DNA of 64,000 nucleotides from Streptomyces marianii (GCF_005795905.1 NZ_VAWE01000001.1:6127001-6191000); one strand, 5' to 3'. Positions 32,937 through 42,278 are shown, counted from the stretch's first letter. The notes: generated by a model not told the origin, from the letters alone. Made by a program: numbers and translations.

Positions 32937-33569
32937 ATGGATAAGACCTCAAGCAGCAAGTCCCAGGACAGGGTTGCCACTTCCTGGCACGAGCCCCACC
33001 GGACAGGGACCGACTGTCGGCATCACAGATCGACTTCGCTCTGGGCTTCGGTCAGAGAGCAGGCAGCCGTTTCCTTCGCAACGTGGTCCATCACGCGACT
33101 TATCCGTCGCGATCTGGGGCTCTCGGGCGTGCGGAGCCTGCAGGGACTCGTTGACATGGTGGTCCAACGGCGCGGCAAGCCCATCACCCTGTCCGAGGTG
33201 CCGCTTCCGCCGGAGGTTTCCGGTTTCTGTGCCCGGGGCAAGGAGCGGGACTTCATTGTCGTCGACGCGAACGCGAGCGAGCTCACCCGCCTGCACGCAA
33301 TCCTGCACGAGCTGTTCCATTTGTGGGAGGAGCATCCGTCGGATGACGCTGTGCACCGGCCGATGACCGAGGAAACCGTTCGACAGTTGCTGCCTGGCCT
33401 CAAGGCGGGCCCCGTCCTGCAGGTCCTGACGCGCTCCCACTACGGCCGGCCTGAAGAGCAGCGAGCAGAGGCGTTCGCAACCGTGATGCTCCAACGGCAC
33501 CTTTGGCTGCGCGACCAGAGCGACGGCTTCGTCACCTCCGTTCTCGCACACAGGAGGACGGGTGTCTGA
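32937..33569 (+). CDS. ImmA/IrrE-family metallo-endopeptidase
   Basis: 210 residues. The zinc-binding HExxH motif is present in RLHAILHELFHLWEEH (about residues 120-135), with a downstream acidic PEEQRAEAFATVM helix that supplies the third ligand. ImmA/IrrE proteins cleave XRE-type repressors; here the likely target is the XRE protein encoded at 30659. The N-terminal 45 residues are unusual for the family and the true start may be further in. The gene overlaps the next one by 8 nt, a pairing with DUF6545 membrane proteins that is common in Streptomyces. Confidence 0.82.
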   Translation: MDKTSSSKSQDRVATSWHEPHRTGTDCRHHRSTSLWASVREQAAVSFATWSITRLIRRDLGLSGVRSLQGLVDMVVQRRGKPITLSEVPLPPEVSGFCARGKERDFIVVDANASELTRLHAILHELFHLWEEHPSDDAVHRPMTEETVRQLLPGLKAGPVLQVLTRSHYGRPEEQRAEAFATVMLQRHLWLRDQSDGFVTSVLAHRRTGV

Positions 33570-34848
33570 GGGCGCCTCTAACGTCGTCTATCTGGTCATG
33601 TCGGTTGCGAGCCTCGGCATTGCCATCTGGAAGCTCGCAGCTTGCCTGCGCGACCCCACGCCGACCCTCTTCCTGACTACCACGAACTTTCTGGTGGCGG
33701 CAGCCGTTTATGCGATGGCAACCCCATCGATCTACCTGGCCATCGGGGAGGCGCTCGGCCGACCCAGCTTTGCGACCTTGCCCGTCTACGTGGGCATCGT
33801 GACCTGCTTTGCCCACCTCCACCTCATCACGTTGTTGTGGAGTCCGAGGGAAGAGCGGACAGCCGGCGGGGCGAGGCGCAGAGTAACGTCATGGACGGTG
33901 GCGTACGTAGTGGCCGCGGCCCTAATGGTCGTGACGTTCTCCACCGCCGAACTGACCAAACCGGCGGATCCGCTGAAGTTCAACACGGACTACGCACACG
34001 ATCCGGCCATCCTGCTCTTCCTGACAATCTTCCTCTCCACGCTCTCCTGCACAACCCTGAGCACCTGGCGTGAGTGCCGAGGGCTGAAGCTCAGAGACAC
34101 GCGCATGCAGCACGCCTTGCGCAGTTTCGGGATCGCGATGCTGTTCGTGTTCGGCTATGTCGTGTGCTCGGCGCCGGCCATTGCGCTGGCGGCGACCGGC
34201 AGCCACGCGCTGGACGGAATCGGACTTCTCGGATCTACCTTCGGGGTCGTGGGCGCCCTGATCGCATACTACGGGTTGACCGGAGCCGCGATCAGCGCCT
34301 GGCTGCGCGAGCGTCGCGACATCAGGGCCTTGCAGCCCTTGTGGAACCTCGTCGTCGAGGGCGTCGATCCGGACCTCGCCTTCAGTGCAAGCAGCGCCCG
34401 CAGCCACCGCCTGGCGACAAACGTGACCTTCAACCTCCACCGGCGGGTGATCGAAATCCTCGACGGGATACGTGCGCTACGACCGTGGGTGACTTCGGAG
34501 GCGGCGGAGGCGGTGTACGCCCTGCATCAGCGAGGGCTCGCACAACAGCAGGCGAACGAAGCAGGCCTAACGGACCGGGAACTGCAGGCTGTCGCAACCG
34601 CCGCTGCACTGCTTGATGCATCCGAGCGACACCATGCCGCCCGACGGAGTTATCCGTTCCTCGACCACGTCGGCCGGCCGCAGGAGCCTAGCGGGCCGTC
34701 GGCGCCCCTCCCAGGCGAAGACACTCCGGCCGCCGATGAGCGCGATCGCCTGCTGCTCGTGGCGGGGGTGCTCAACGACCCCCTGATCGCCGCAGCCCTG
34801 CGCGAGGTACGTGCCGGCCGCTCGGAGGCCGCGGCCGGACGGCCCTGA
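33562..34848 (+). CDS. MAB_1171c/DUF6545-family membrane protein
   Basis: 428 residues. The N-terminal half has about seven hydrophobic segments (for example AVYAMATPSIYLAIG, LLFLTIFLSTLSCTT, IAMLFVFGYVVCS). The cytoplasmic C-terminal half contains ALQPLWNLVVEGVDPDLAF and LATNVTFNLHRRVIEILDG, hallmarks of the family. GTG start with AGGAGG 5 nt upstream, inside the end of the ImmA gene. Function is not established; the XRE/ImmA/DUF6545 grouping suggests a membrane sensor or signalling module. A second, truncated member of the same family lies at 44227-44724. Confidence 0.8.
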   Translation: MSEGASNVVYLVMSVASLGIAIWKLAACLRDPTPTLFLTTTNFLVAAAVYAMATPSIYLAIGEALGRPSFATLPVYVGIVTCFAHLHLITLLWSPREERTAGGARRRVTSWTVAYVVAAALMVVTFSTAELTKPADPLKFNTDYAHDPAILLFLTIFLSTLSCTTLSTWRECRGLKLRDTRMQHALRSFGIAMLFVFGYVVCSAPAIALAATGSHALDGIGLLGSTFGVVGALIAYYGLTGAAISAWLRERRDIRALQPLWNLVVEGVDPDLAFSASSARSHRLATNVTFNLHRRVIEILDGIRALRPWVTSEAAEAVYALHQRGLAQQQANEAGLTDRELQAVATAAALLDASERHHAARRSYPFLDHVGRPQEPSGPSAPLPGEDTPAADERDRLLLVAGVLNDPLIAAALREVRAGRSEAAAGRP

Positions 34849-35020
34849 CCAGGTGTCCTCGCTCCGAGAGCAGATGCCCAAAAGTGGACCAAGCCTGCCC
34901 GAACCTCGTCCAGAGTCAGCGGGCAAGATAGTGTCCCCGTGGTGCCATCAGGTTATGAGACGAGGTCCGCGGTGCACATCGCGCGCCGGACACAATGCAT
35001 CGGCGCAGGTGGGGGTTTGT

Positions 35021-36373
35021 GTGCAACGAGCGGTCGTCCTTGGTGGGAGTGTTGCGGGCTTGCTGGCCGCACGTGTCCTGAGCGATCACACTGATGAAGT
35101 GGTCATCCTCGAGCCCGACAACCTCCAACAGGGAGGCATTGCAGGCGGCGCACCACACCGCCAGCAGCTTCATGCGCTCCTGGCGATGGGGCGCACACAG
35201 CTGGATCGCTGGTTTCCCGGCTTCACGAGGGAACTCGTTGCCGACGGCGCTCGCCTGGGCACCGGGCAGGCAGTTCAGTTCTACGTGGACGGAATCCTCA
35301 GACCCTCGGTTACCGGAGTGGAGATGATCGGCGCGACACGGCCCTTCCTTGAGAACCATGTTCGACGGCGTACCTTGTTGCTGCCGAACGTCCACCTCAG
35401 GGTGGGCCGGGCCCGTGACCTCATATTCAGTGGCAGCCGCGTGTGCGGGGTCCGCTTCTCCCCCGCAGACGATTCTCCAGGGACCGGGAATGAGGACGAG
35501 TTGGACGCCGACTTCGTCGTTGACGCGATGGGCCGCTCCAGCCGACTTGGCACATGGCTGCAGCGGGCCGACTGGGACCCGGCCCCCCTGAGTCGACTGA
35601 GAATCGACCTCGGCTACGCCACCGCCACCTTCCACCGCGGCGACGAACTGCCCGACACCGTCATCGCCCACTCGGCTCCCGGTCCGTTCAGTGACTACCA
35701 GCCCACCCTCTGCGAACCGGGAGCGCTCACTGCGGTCGAGGACAACCGATGGGCCGTGGTACTGGCCGGCTACAGCCACCACCGCCCCGGGCGGGACGCC
35801 GACGGCTTCCGAGCCCGCATGCGTCGGTGTGTCGCGCCCTTGCGCGAAGTGGCGAACAACTGTCCGATGGTCGGAGATGTCCGACCCTTCCACTTCCGGG
35901 AGAGCCAGCGGCGGAACTTCACCCGACTCGACCGATTCCCAGGCGGCCTCGCAGCCGTCGGCGACTCCGTCGCATCAGTGAACCCGATCTACGGGCAGGG
36001 CCTCACCCTCGCCACCCTCCAGGCCTCCGCGCTGTCCGCCCATCTTCGAGCAGGAGCGTCCCCCCACGCCGCCGCCTGGGGCTACTTCCGCCGGTCCGAC
36101 GCCATCGTCAACGCGGCCTGGCAGCTGGCGACTACCGCCGACCTCGCCCAGCCCCACGTAACAGGCCCCTATCCACGCGGCTACCGTCTCACCCGTTGGG
36201 TTGGCGACAAGCTCACAGCCGCATCCGTCATCGACCCGCTCGTCAACACCGCGTTCATGAACGTGGTGCACATGCGCGCCCACCCGCGCACGCTCACCAG
36301 GCCCGCCCTGCTTCTTCGGGCAGCCCACGTACTGACAGGCCTGCGACGAAATCCGCCAGCCAGCGCCACGTAG
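35021..36373 (+). CDS. FAD-dependent monooxygenase/oxidoreductase
   Basis: About 450 residues from GTG 35021 (GGTGGGGG upstream). The N-terminal dinucleotide fold is AVVLGGSVAGLLAARVL with the acidic end VVILEPD. A second FAD motif appears as FVVDAMGRSSRLGTWL, and the C-terminal FAD-binding Asp as LAAVGDSVASVNPIYGQG. This is the group A flavin monooxygenase/squalene-epoxidase-like architecture. The next gene, 28 nt on, is a squalene/phytoene-synthase-like enzyme, so the likely substrate is a prenyl or terpenoid compound. The longer upstream frame is not needed. Confidence 0.85.
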   Translation: MQRAVVLGGSVAGLLAARVLSDHTDEVVILEPDNLQQGGIAGGAPHRQQLHALLAMGRTQLDRWFPGFTRELVADGARLGTGQAVQFYVDGILRPSVTGVEMIGATRPFLENHVRRRTLLLPNVHLRVGRARDLIFSGSRVCGVRFSPADDSPGTGNEDELDADFVVDAMGRSSRLGTWLQRADWDPAPLSRLRIDLGYATATFHRGDELPDTVIAHSAPGPFSDYQPTLCEPGALTAVEDNRWAVVLAGYSHHRPGRDADGFRARMRRCVAPLREVANNCPMVGDVRPFHFRESQRRNFTRLDRFPGGLAAVGDSVASVNPIYGQGLTLATLQASALSAHLRAGASPHAAAWGYFRRSDAIVNAAWQLATTADLAQPHVTGPYPRGYRLTRWVGDKLTAASVIDPLVNTAFMNVVHMRAHPRTLTRPALLLRAAHVLTGLRRNPPASAT

Positions 36374-36401
36374 CCCACCGTGGAGAGGAACCGCCAGCGA
36401 C

Positions 36402-37325
36402 ATGCCCACCTGGATTCGAACTCTCTATCAATCAGGTATCACCAACCCCCAGCTGCGCAGCGACTACACTGAGCAGCGTCGGCTGGTCGCCCGCTACGCG
36501 AGAGCTGAGTACGTCGCCGTCCGTTTGCTTTTGCCCGCGCAACTCGTCCCCGATGTCATCGCCGCCACGGCGTTCATGCACCACAGCGACAACCTCATTG
36601 ACCACGGCCCCATTGAGGAACGCCTCACCGCGCTCGCTGACTGGGACGGATACGTACGGAAAGCCCTGGCGAGCGGTACAGCGGATCAGCCCGTCTTGCG
36701 CACTCTGCTCCACACCTTCACACGGCACCCCCAACTGCGTGCGCACATCGAAGGCTTCCTCGCCGGCGCACCGGCGGAAGTGGCCTGGGAAGGATTCGCA
36801 ACCGAGGCCGACTTCCAGGACTACATCAACGCATACTCGCATCCCGCCTTCATGCTCATCGCATGCCTGCTATCCCGCCCGTCCGAAGCAGATACCTACT
36901 CCGATCGCTGCCGAACCTTCGTCGAAGCGAGCCAGCGTCTGGACTTCCTAGCGGATATCGCCGAGGACCTCGGCAACGGACGACTCGGGATCCCCCAATG
37001 CGCCCTCGACCAGCACGGCATCTCGCGGAGCGACCTGCACAAGGGCGACAATGCCGACGTGGTCGGCAAACTCGTGAAGCAGCAGGCTGCTCTGGTCCGT
37101 CGCGGGCTGAAGAGATCGTGGGAACTTGTCGACCTCGTCGAACCACAAGGCAAGCAGCTCATCCGTGCCCTCGTCACCCTGCAAGAGCTTCGGCTGCGCG
37201 ACGTCGAGAAGAAGGGGTCAGCCCTGCTGTCCGCGCCGTCTGGGATCCCCGCCGGCGCGGCGCTTCGGGTTCTGGCACGGGAGTATCGCGCTGCCCGCAG
37301 TCGGCGAACGGGCGGGTCCGGATAG
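36402..37325 (+). CDS. Squalene/phytoene synthase-family enzyme
   Basis: 307 residues of the head-to-head prenyl synthase fold. Both Asp-rich motifs are visible: HHSDNLIDHGP (about residue 61) and DFLADIAEDLGNGR (about 186). HASPAF-type regions are replaced by NAYSHPAFML. GGAGAGGAACC precedes ATG 36402. The family couples two prenyl diphosphates, though some members are cyclases or transferases of other substrates. Coupled with the FAD monooxygenase it makes a two-gene terpenoid unit; neither carotenoid desaturase nor squalene cyclase genes are nearby, so the product is open. Confidence 0.85.
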   Translation: MPTWIRTLYQSGITNPQLRSDYTEQRRLVARYARAEYVAVRLLLPAQLVPDVIAATAFMHHSDNLIDHGPIEERLTALADWDGYVRKALASGTADQPVLRTLLHTFTRHPQLRAHIEGFLAGAPAEVAWEGFATEADFQDYINAYSHPAFMLIACLLSRPSEADTYSDRCRTFVEASQRLDFLADIAEDLGNGRLGIPQCALDQHGISRSDLHKGDNADVVGKLVKQQAALVRRGLKRSWELVDLVEPQGKQLIRALVTLQELRLRDVEKKGSALLSAPSGIPAGAALRVLAREYRAARSRRTGGSG

Positions 37326-37358
37326 CCGACTTGGAGCACCGTCCTGGCGAGACCGATC

Positions 37359-38762
37359 TCAGAGGTTAATGCGGGCGACCTTGCGGCCCACCTTGAGGTA
37401 CAGCTCGGAACCGTCGAGTGTCCCGACCTCGCTCACGACTGCGCCGAGCGACTGCTGTACGGAAGCCTCCGTGAGCTGCGTGGTCTGCTGGTCTCCGTCT
37501 GATTCGCGGATCAGACGGAGACCGTTCTGCTGGGCCACGCGGCGCACGGCGGAGATGCTGGGAGCGAAGTCCAGCGTGCGGCTGATCAGCGCCCCGAGCG
37601 TCTCCTCGGCGTGGTCCTTCAAGGAGACGACGGGGAGATTCTGGGTGTCCCCGAACGAGCGCTTGGAGAAGCGGGCAGTGAATTCCGCGCGGGCGGCTGC
37701 AGCAGCGTCCAAGCCGTGGAGGGCGGCCACCACTTCGCCGGCGAGGATGCGCTTGATCGCCATCGGGTGCGCGGTTCCCTCCTCCAGGCGCTTGGTGATC
37801 ACGCGGATCTCGTCGTCCGTCCACTCGGTGAGCAGCTGAAGATACGGCTCGGTCAGGTGATCCGGGATGGACATCAGCCGACCGTAGACCTCGTCCGGTG
37901 ACGCCGACAGGCCCACGTAGTTGCCCTTGCTCTTACTCATCTTGGTGCCCGTGCCGTCGGTGCCCTCGATGAGCGGGGTGGTGATGACGACCTCGGGGTT
38001 CTGGTCCGAGATCTCCATGACCTTGCGGCACATCTGGAGGTTCAGCAGCTGGTCCACGCCGCCGAGTTCGACGTCGGCGTCGATGGCCACTGAGTCCCAG
38101 GCCATGACGACGGAGTAGACGAACTCGGCGACGGACAGACCGTGGCCCTCGGCGAGCCGGGTGCGGAAGTCCTCGCGCTGGAGCGACATGGAGACCGGCA
38201 CCCGGGCGAGGACCCCGACGAGTTCCGGCAGGGTGATCTTGTTCAGCCACTCGCCGTTGAAGCGGAGATCGGCACGCTCGAAGTCGATGAACGGGGTGAC
38301 CTGCTGCTGGTAGCCGCTCAGGTTGCGGGCGATGTCCTCGTCGGTGAGGGGCGGTCGCTCGGAGGAGCGTCCCGACGGGTCGCCGATCTTGGCTGTGACG
38401 TCGCCGATGATGAAGACGACGTGGTGGCCCATCCGTTGGAACCGGCTGGCGATGATGATCGGCACCGCGTGGCCAAGGTGGACATCGGGCGAGGTGGGGT
38501 CGATGCCGTACTTGACGACGAACGGGCGTCCCGCAGCCTGCGCTGCTTCGATCTTCTCGGCGAGCACCCCTGCCGAGGGGATCAGGTGATTCGCGCGCCC
38601 CTCGACCAGGGCCGCCTGCTCCTTAGGGGAGAGGTCGGAGAGGTCCAGAGACCGCCGTGCTGTTGTCTCGCCGAGCAGCTGCGCGACCGTATAGTCCGCG
38701 CCCAGGTCCGCTCCATCGAGGATGTGCATGACACGGGTGACGGACTCACTCAAACGGCTCAT
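37359..38762 (-). CDS. tyrS: Tyrosyl-tRNA synthetase, TyrZ-like paralogue
   Basis: 467 residues. Class I signatures: DVHLGHAVPI (HxGH motif, about residue 94), ELGGVDQLLNLQM and GTKMSKSKGNY (KMSKS, about 273). The HLGH form and the FIIGDVTAKIGDPSGRSSE segment place it with TyrZ-type enzymes, not the HLGN form that I expect for the housekeeping streptomycete enzyme. The N-terminal 65 residues are an extension and the C-terminal 85 form an S4-like RNA-binding end. A second TyrRS next to specialised-metabolism genes could give resistance to a tyrosine-mimicking inhibitor, or supply Tyr-tRNA to a biosynthetic enzyme. That role is inference. Confidence 0.88.
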   Translation of the reverse strand: MSRLSESVTRVMHILDGADLGADYTVAQLLGETTARRSLDLSDLSPKEQAALVEGRANHLIPSAGVLAEKIEAAQAAGRPFVVKYGIDPTSPDVHLGHAVPIIIASRFQRMGHHVVFIIGDVTAKIGDPSGRSSERPPLTDEDIARNLSGYQQQVTPFIDFERADLRFNGEWLNKITLPELVGVLARVPVSMSLQREDFRTRLAEGHGLSVAEFVYSVVMAWDSVAIDADVELGGVDQLLNLQMCRKVMEISDQNPEVVITTPLIEGTDGTGTKMSKSKGNYVGLSASPDEVYGRLMSIPDHLTEPYLQLLTEWTDDEIRVITKRLEEGTAHPMAIKRILAGEVVAALHGLDAAAAARAEFTARFSKRSFGDTQNLPVVSLKDHAEETLGALISRTLDFAPSISAVRRVAQQNGLRLIRESDGDQQTTQLTEASVQQSLGAVVSEVGTLDGSELYLKVGRKVARINL

Positions 38763-38860
38763 GGCGCCTATACGCTCCTGCGTCGGACAACTGGCCTGGC
38801 CAGTATGGGATTGGAAGCCGCGACTTTATCATCGCCGCCCTCGGCGCATCGTCGGATTGA

Positions 38861-39778
38861 TCATGAGTGAGCCTGCTGTCGCCGGCCCGTCGTCAGCTGC
38901 ACCAGCGGCCGTCCCGTGATCGTGCTGGAGAGGGACCGGAGCCATGGTGTTATCGGGTCATGTGCGCGGAGCGTGCCCATGAGCATTCCTGGAATCAGGA
39001 GCATCGCGGGCAGACGGTTTCCCCTCTGCATGGCGGATTCCACTTCGTGGCTGAAAGCGAGCGTGCGGAAATGCCAGGAGATTCTCTTGAGCTGTTGGGT
39101 GGTCGCCCACGCGGGAGGATTCCCGTGCATTGCACGGAGACGGCCCGAGAGCGCGATGCACACGTCAGCCCGATAGTCCTGTGAGACACCGGGTGTGCTT
39201 CGGTCGGTCATGCTGCGGGGGTGGACCCTGTAAAAGGTCAACGGGTCCTGGAGGGCAGTGCCTCTGCCGGCCTCACGCAACGCGTGGAAGAAGATCTCGT
39301 TGCTCGCCGGAAGGAGGCTGAGTGCGGCCTCCCGGTGGACGACCAGTGTGCTTGTGTTTCCGCCCGGGTGCGGTTCGTGCAGCATCGGATTCCCGTCGGA
39401 GTCGACCACGTGCTCCCAGTGCTCGATGAACAGCGTCCCACCCGTCATCGCCTCGGAGCATGTACGCAGCTTCGACGGGTGGAACCAGTCGTCGGCGTCG
39501 AGCGGGGCCACCCAGTCTCCGGTGCTGACGAGAAAGGCGTCGGTCAGGGTCTGTCCGAAACCCTGCTGGTTTCTCCGAATGACCTTGACCTTGCCGTTGC
39601 CCTTGTGCCGCAGGCACACCTCTTCGGTTTCGTCGCTGGAACCGTCGTCGATGACGATTACTTCGTGAAGGACGAAGTTTCCGGGTTCCTGTTCCAGGCA
39701 GCTGGTGATGGCCTGGTCGAGATAGCGGCCGTAGTTGTGGCACAGGATCACGCACGAAATACGTGGCGGTCCGTTCAC
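38861..39778 (-). CDS. Glycosyltransferase family 2
   Basis: 305 residues with the GT-A fold. SCVILCHNYGRYLDQAITSC at the start, EVIVIDDGSSDETEEV, GDWVAPLDADDWFHPSK (DxD-type metal site) and a C-terminal region ending in basic residues without a membrane span. It transfers a sugar from a nucleotide donor; donor and acceptor are unknown. GTG start at 39778 overlaps the original stop of the upstream glycosyltransferase by 4 nt, so it was translationally coupled to a gene that is now interrupted. Its expression may therefore be reduced. Confidence 0.85.
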   Translation of the reverse strand: MNGPPRISCVILCHNYGRYLDQAITSCLEQEPGNFVLHEVIVIDDGSSDETEEVCLRHKGNGKVKVIRRNQQGFGQTLTDAFLVSTGDWVAPLDADDWFHPSKLRTCSEAMTGGTLFIEHWEHVVDSDGNPMLHEPHPGGNTSTLVVHREAALSLLPASNEIFFHALREAGRGTALQDPLTFYRVHPRSMTDRSTPGVSQDYRADVCIALSGRLRAMHGNPPAWATTQQLKRISWHFRTLAFSHEVESAMQRGNRLPAMLLIPGMLMGTLRAHDPITPWLRSLSSTITGRPLVQLTTGRRQQAHS

Positions 39779-40866
39779 CGGTCACCTCCGTACACGTGGG
39801 CGTACTGCTCCAGGATCACCTGGTGTTCCTGAGACCTGTAGTCGAGGAACTCACGGTCCAGACGGCGGGGACTGGAATCGATCCGTGCCGCCGCCCTCTC
39901 CAGCGCGGCCAGGAATTTCTCCCCGAAGAGGTTGGGATGTCCCTGCGATCAGTCGAACCATTCGGGTTCCTCGACGAGCCCTTTGTGCTTTTCGTACTGC
40001 TCAGGTAGATGCCCCGTGAGTGAGCAGACTGGAAGCATGTTCAGGTCGAAGGCCAGCTCAAGCTGGCCGGAGTGGCTGCCCCAGAGGTAGGGGAGCAGCA
40101 GCGCGTCCGAAGCCAGCCCGGCTCTGATCACTTCCTCGTCGGTCGGGTACGGGCGCATGGTCAGGCGGATGCGGGGGTCGAGCCGGGCCGTCTCCAAGAG
40201 CAGAGGAGCGCGGCCGCCGTCAGCGAAGTCGGCAGGACTGAAGGCGCGCAGAAGGACGTGGAGGGTGCTGTGGGGGTCTGTGATGCCCAGGCTCCAGTTG
40301 GCCATGGTGGACAGCTGGTCCCGGCTGGCCCGAGAGGCGCCGAACATGAGGTACCGGCCGGCCTGGCTGCTGGACTCGCGCTCCAGGTCGGCCAGCGTCT
40401 CCGGGGCCGCGACGCATCCGTGGGGAATGACCGCCGCATCGGGGCGCTCGCCGAGGATCTCGGCCAGCTGGGTGACAGAGCCTTCAGTGAGACAGACCCA
40501 TCTGACCTCGGCCGAGTGGAGCATCTGCAGCCGCGCGGTGAAGTCGTCGGCCTTTCCGACCATGGGCCGAGTGTCGTGGGCAGTAAAGACCACGTTGACT
40601 CCGTAGCTCAGGCACGCATCGAGCAGGCGCTCCAGCGCGGCAAGGTCCTCGAAGTCGATGTGGTGCAGGTGCAGGACGTCGAGCCATGTGAGAGGGCCGT
40701 GGTCGAGGAGCCAGGCGGCGTTGACCGCCGCCGGCACCGTGTCGCCGCTGGGGATTTCGGTCCCGTTCAGGATGTGGAAGTCGCGGCCCTGCAGTTTCCA
40801 CGCGTACGGGGTTCGAGCCGGGAGATGAACGACACGCAGGCCCTCGGGCCGGGGAAGTGCTGTCAC
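39775..40866 (-). pseudogene. GT4-like glycosyltransferase interrupted by an in-frame TGA
   Basis: Starts at GTG 40866, overlapping the methyltransferase stop (GTGA). It reads VTALPRPEGLRVVHLPAR, DVLHLHHIDFEDLAALERLL, VVFTAHDTRPMVGKADDF and LLPYLWGSHSGQLELAFDL, a GT-B glycosyltransferase. TGA at 39949-39951 ends the frame after EEPEWFD. The same frame then continues open for 57 codons (SQGHPNLFGEKFLAALERAA then RIDSSPRRLDREFLDY) to a natural stop at 39775 that overlaps the next start by 4 nt. The continuation is clearly coding, so this is one gene with a nonsense change, probably Trp TGG to TGA. The truncated protein may or may not fold. Confidence 0.8.
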
Positions 40867-41573
40867 CGCCGTGCCCCCTCCGCCTCTCCCAGGCCGACGA
40901 GGAGCAGTTGGGTGGACAAGCCGTTGGAGGAGTCGTCGCTCCGGGTGAGCCCGGCGTAGTGGATCTCGAATCCGGATGCCTGCAGCAGTGCCTGGAACTC
41001 GTCGCTCGCCCATTCCCGGACGTGGCTGGGGTTGCGGGGCGGGCCGGGAGCGTCGTAACCGCTGCGGCACTCGCGGGCCGGCGTGGACAGTACAGCAGCG
41101 GCGCTGCCTTCCAGGAGAAGGCCGCGGATGAGGGACAGGGCCGGCATCGGATTCACCAGGTGCTCGATCACGTCAGAGCACACGACGATGGACCGGCGCA
41201 CGAGGGCGGGCGCGATGGGCAGCCGCTCGGCCGATTCGAGATCGATCTCGATCCACTCGCCGAAGGGGTGGTTGTCGCGGCATCACACGAGGTTGTCCCC
41301 GAAGTCCACGCCGATGTATGACCAGGCCGGATACTCGTCGGCCAGCGATGCCAGTTTGCCCGCCCGTCCGCAGCCGATGTCGATCACGACGTCGCGGCCG
41401 AGTTCCTTGGCCCGCGCCGCGGTGTACGGGTAGACGTCGGGCTGCCAGGTGACGGTGTCGTCCGTCTTGTCGAGGAAGTACTCCACCTTGTCCCGGCTGC
41501 GGTAGCCGCTCCTGATGAAGTAGGACTCGGCGCCGCCGATCGGCTGGCGGGAGGTCGCGGTATTCGTCTGCAC
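40863..41573 (-). pseudogene. SAM-dependent methyltransferase interrupted by an in-frame TGA
   Basis: Starts at GTG 41573 after AAGGAG. The N-terminal half has DVVIDIGCGRAGKLASLADE (SAM-binding motif I) and YIGVDFGDNLV. TGA at 41283-41285 follows; the same frame continues CRDNHPFGEWIEIDLESAER, then SIVVCSDVIEHLVNPMPALS (motif of class I methyltransferases) and ends at 40863. Total length without the stop is 236 codons, normal. Like the next gene, it is broken by TGA where Trp would fit. Joined to sugar genes it was probably a sugar or glycoside methyltransferase. Confidence 0.82.
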
Positions 41574-41587
41574 GATAAACTCCTTGC

Positions 41588-41890
41588 TTACTTCGGCCAG
41601 TGGGCGAACAGCGAGAGCATCAGCTCGACCAACTGCTCACGAACGGCGCGCCATTCGGGACCTCCGGCGCGGCGCGCGGCCGAGGCCCGGTCGTACTCCC
41701 GACCGTCGACCTCGGGCAGACACGCGTACATCTGGAGCAGCGCCGAGCCGTCGTCGGTGGGCGCGTTGTCGGTGTCCGCCCTGAGCAGGGCCCGGATGTC
41801 CTCGGCGCACATGGAGGCGTTTTCCGGCAATCCACTGTGGTGGGTGCCGGCGGCGATCCTCTGCGCCGCGCCGTTCTTCCTGGTCGGCAT
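41588..41890 (-). CDS. Unrecognised small protein upstream of the methyltransferase
   Basis: About 100 residues from ATG 41890; a start at 41938 would overlap the divergent regulator. The sequence is mostly helical (SMCAEDIRALLRADTDNAPT; WRAVREQLVELMLSLFAHW) and ends 14 nt before the methyltransferase start, so the two share an operon. No motif, signal peptide or membrane span is seen. The ribosome binding site is weak. It is a hypothetical protein of the same decaying operon. Confidence 0.55.
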   Translation of the reverse strand: MPTRKNGAAQRIAAGTHHSGLPENASMCAEDIRALLRADTDNAPTDDGSALLQMYACLPEVDGREYDRASAARRAGGPEWRAVREQLVELMLSLFAHWPK

Positions 41891-41929
41891 ACTGGACCGC
41901 AAGGCCAGTAGCTCCACTGAGGGTACGTT

Positions 41930-42247
41930 GTGACGCATCCGCGCAAGTCACTCGACAGCATCATCCACGCGCCAGTGCGCTTTTCCATCGTGGCCGCGCT
42001 TGCCGCGGTCGACGAGGCCGACTTCAGGACCCTCCGCGAGACCATCGAGATCACGGACTCGGCCCTGTCCAAGCAGATCTCCTTGCTGGAGCAAGCCGAG
42101 TACGTGAGGGTCCGCAAGGCCTTCGTCGGCAAGCGCTCCCGTACCTGGCTGTCCCTCACCGGCAAGGGCCGTACAGCCCTCAGCCGCCACCTGACCGCCC
42201 TCCGTGAGATCGCCGCCTGGGACCCGCCAGGTGCTTCCGAGACCTGA
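41930..42247 (+). CDS. Winged-helix transcriptional regulator (HTH_34/MarR-like)
   Basis: 105 residues. It starts LDSIIHAPVRFSIVAALAAV, then the HTH DFRTLRETIEITDSALSKQI and the wing FVGKRSRTWLSLTGKGRTAL. These are the features of the one-domain winged-helix regulators (PF13601 type) common in actinobacteria. It is divergent from the small hypothetical/methyltransferase/glycosyltransferase operon and may control it. No ligand-binding domain is present. Confidence 0.82.
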   Translation: MTHPRKSLDSIIHAPVRFSIVAALAAVDEADFRTLRETIEITDSALSKQISLLEQAEYVRVRKAFVGKRSRTWLSLTGKGRTALSRHLTALREIAAWDPPGASET

Positions 42248-42278
42248 GCGGCCTCGCAAAGCGCCCCCGCAGCGTCTA

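Noticed and set aside
39949..41285. UGA recoding (selenocysteine) in the glycosyltransferase and methyltransferase
   Set aside because: I see no convincing SECIS-like hairpin right after either stop, and neither position is a known redox site. Nonsense mutation or sequencing error is simpler.
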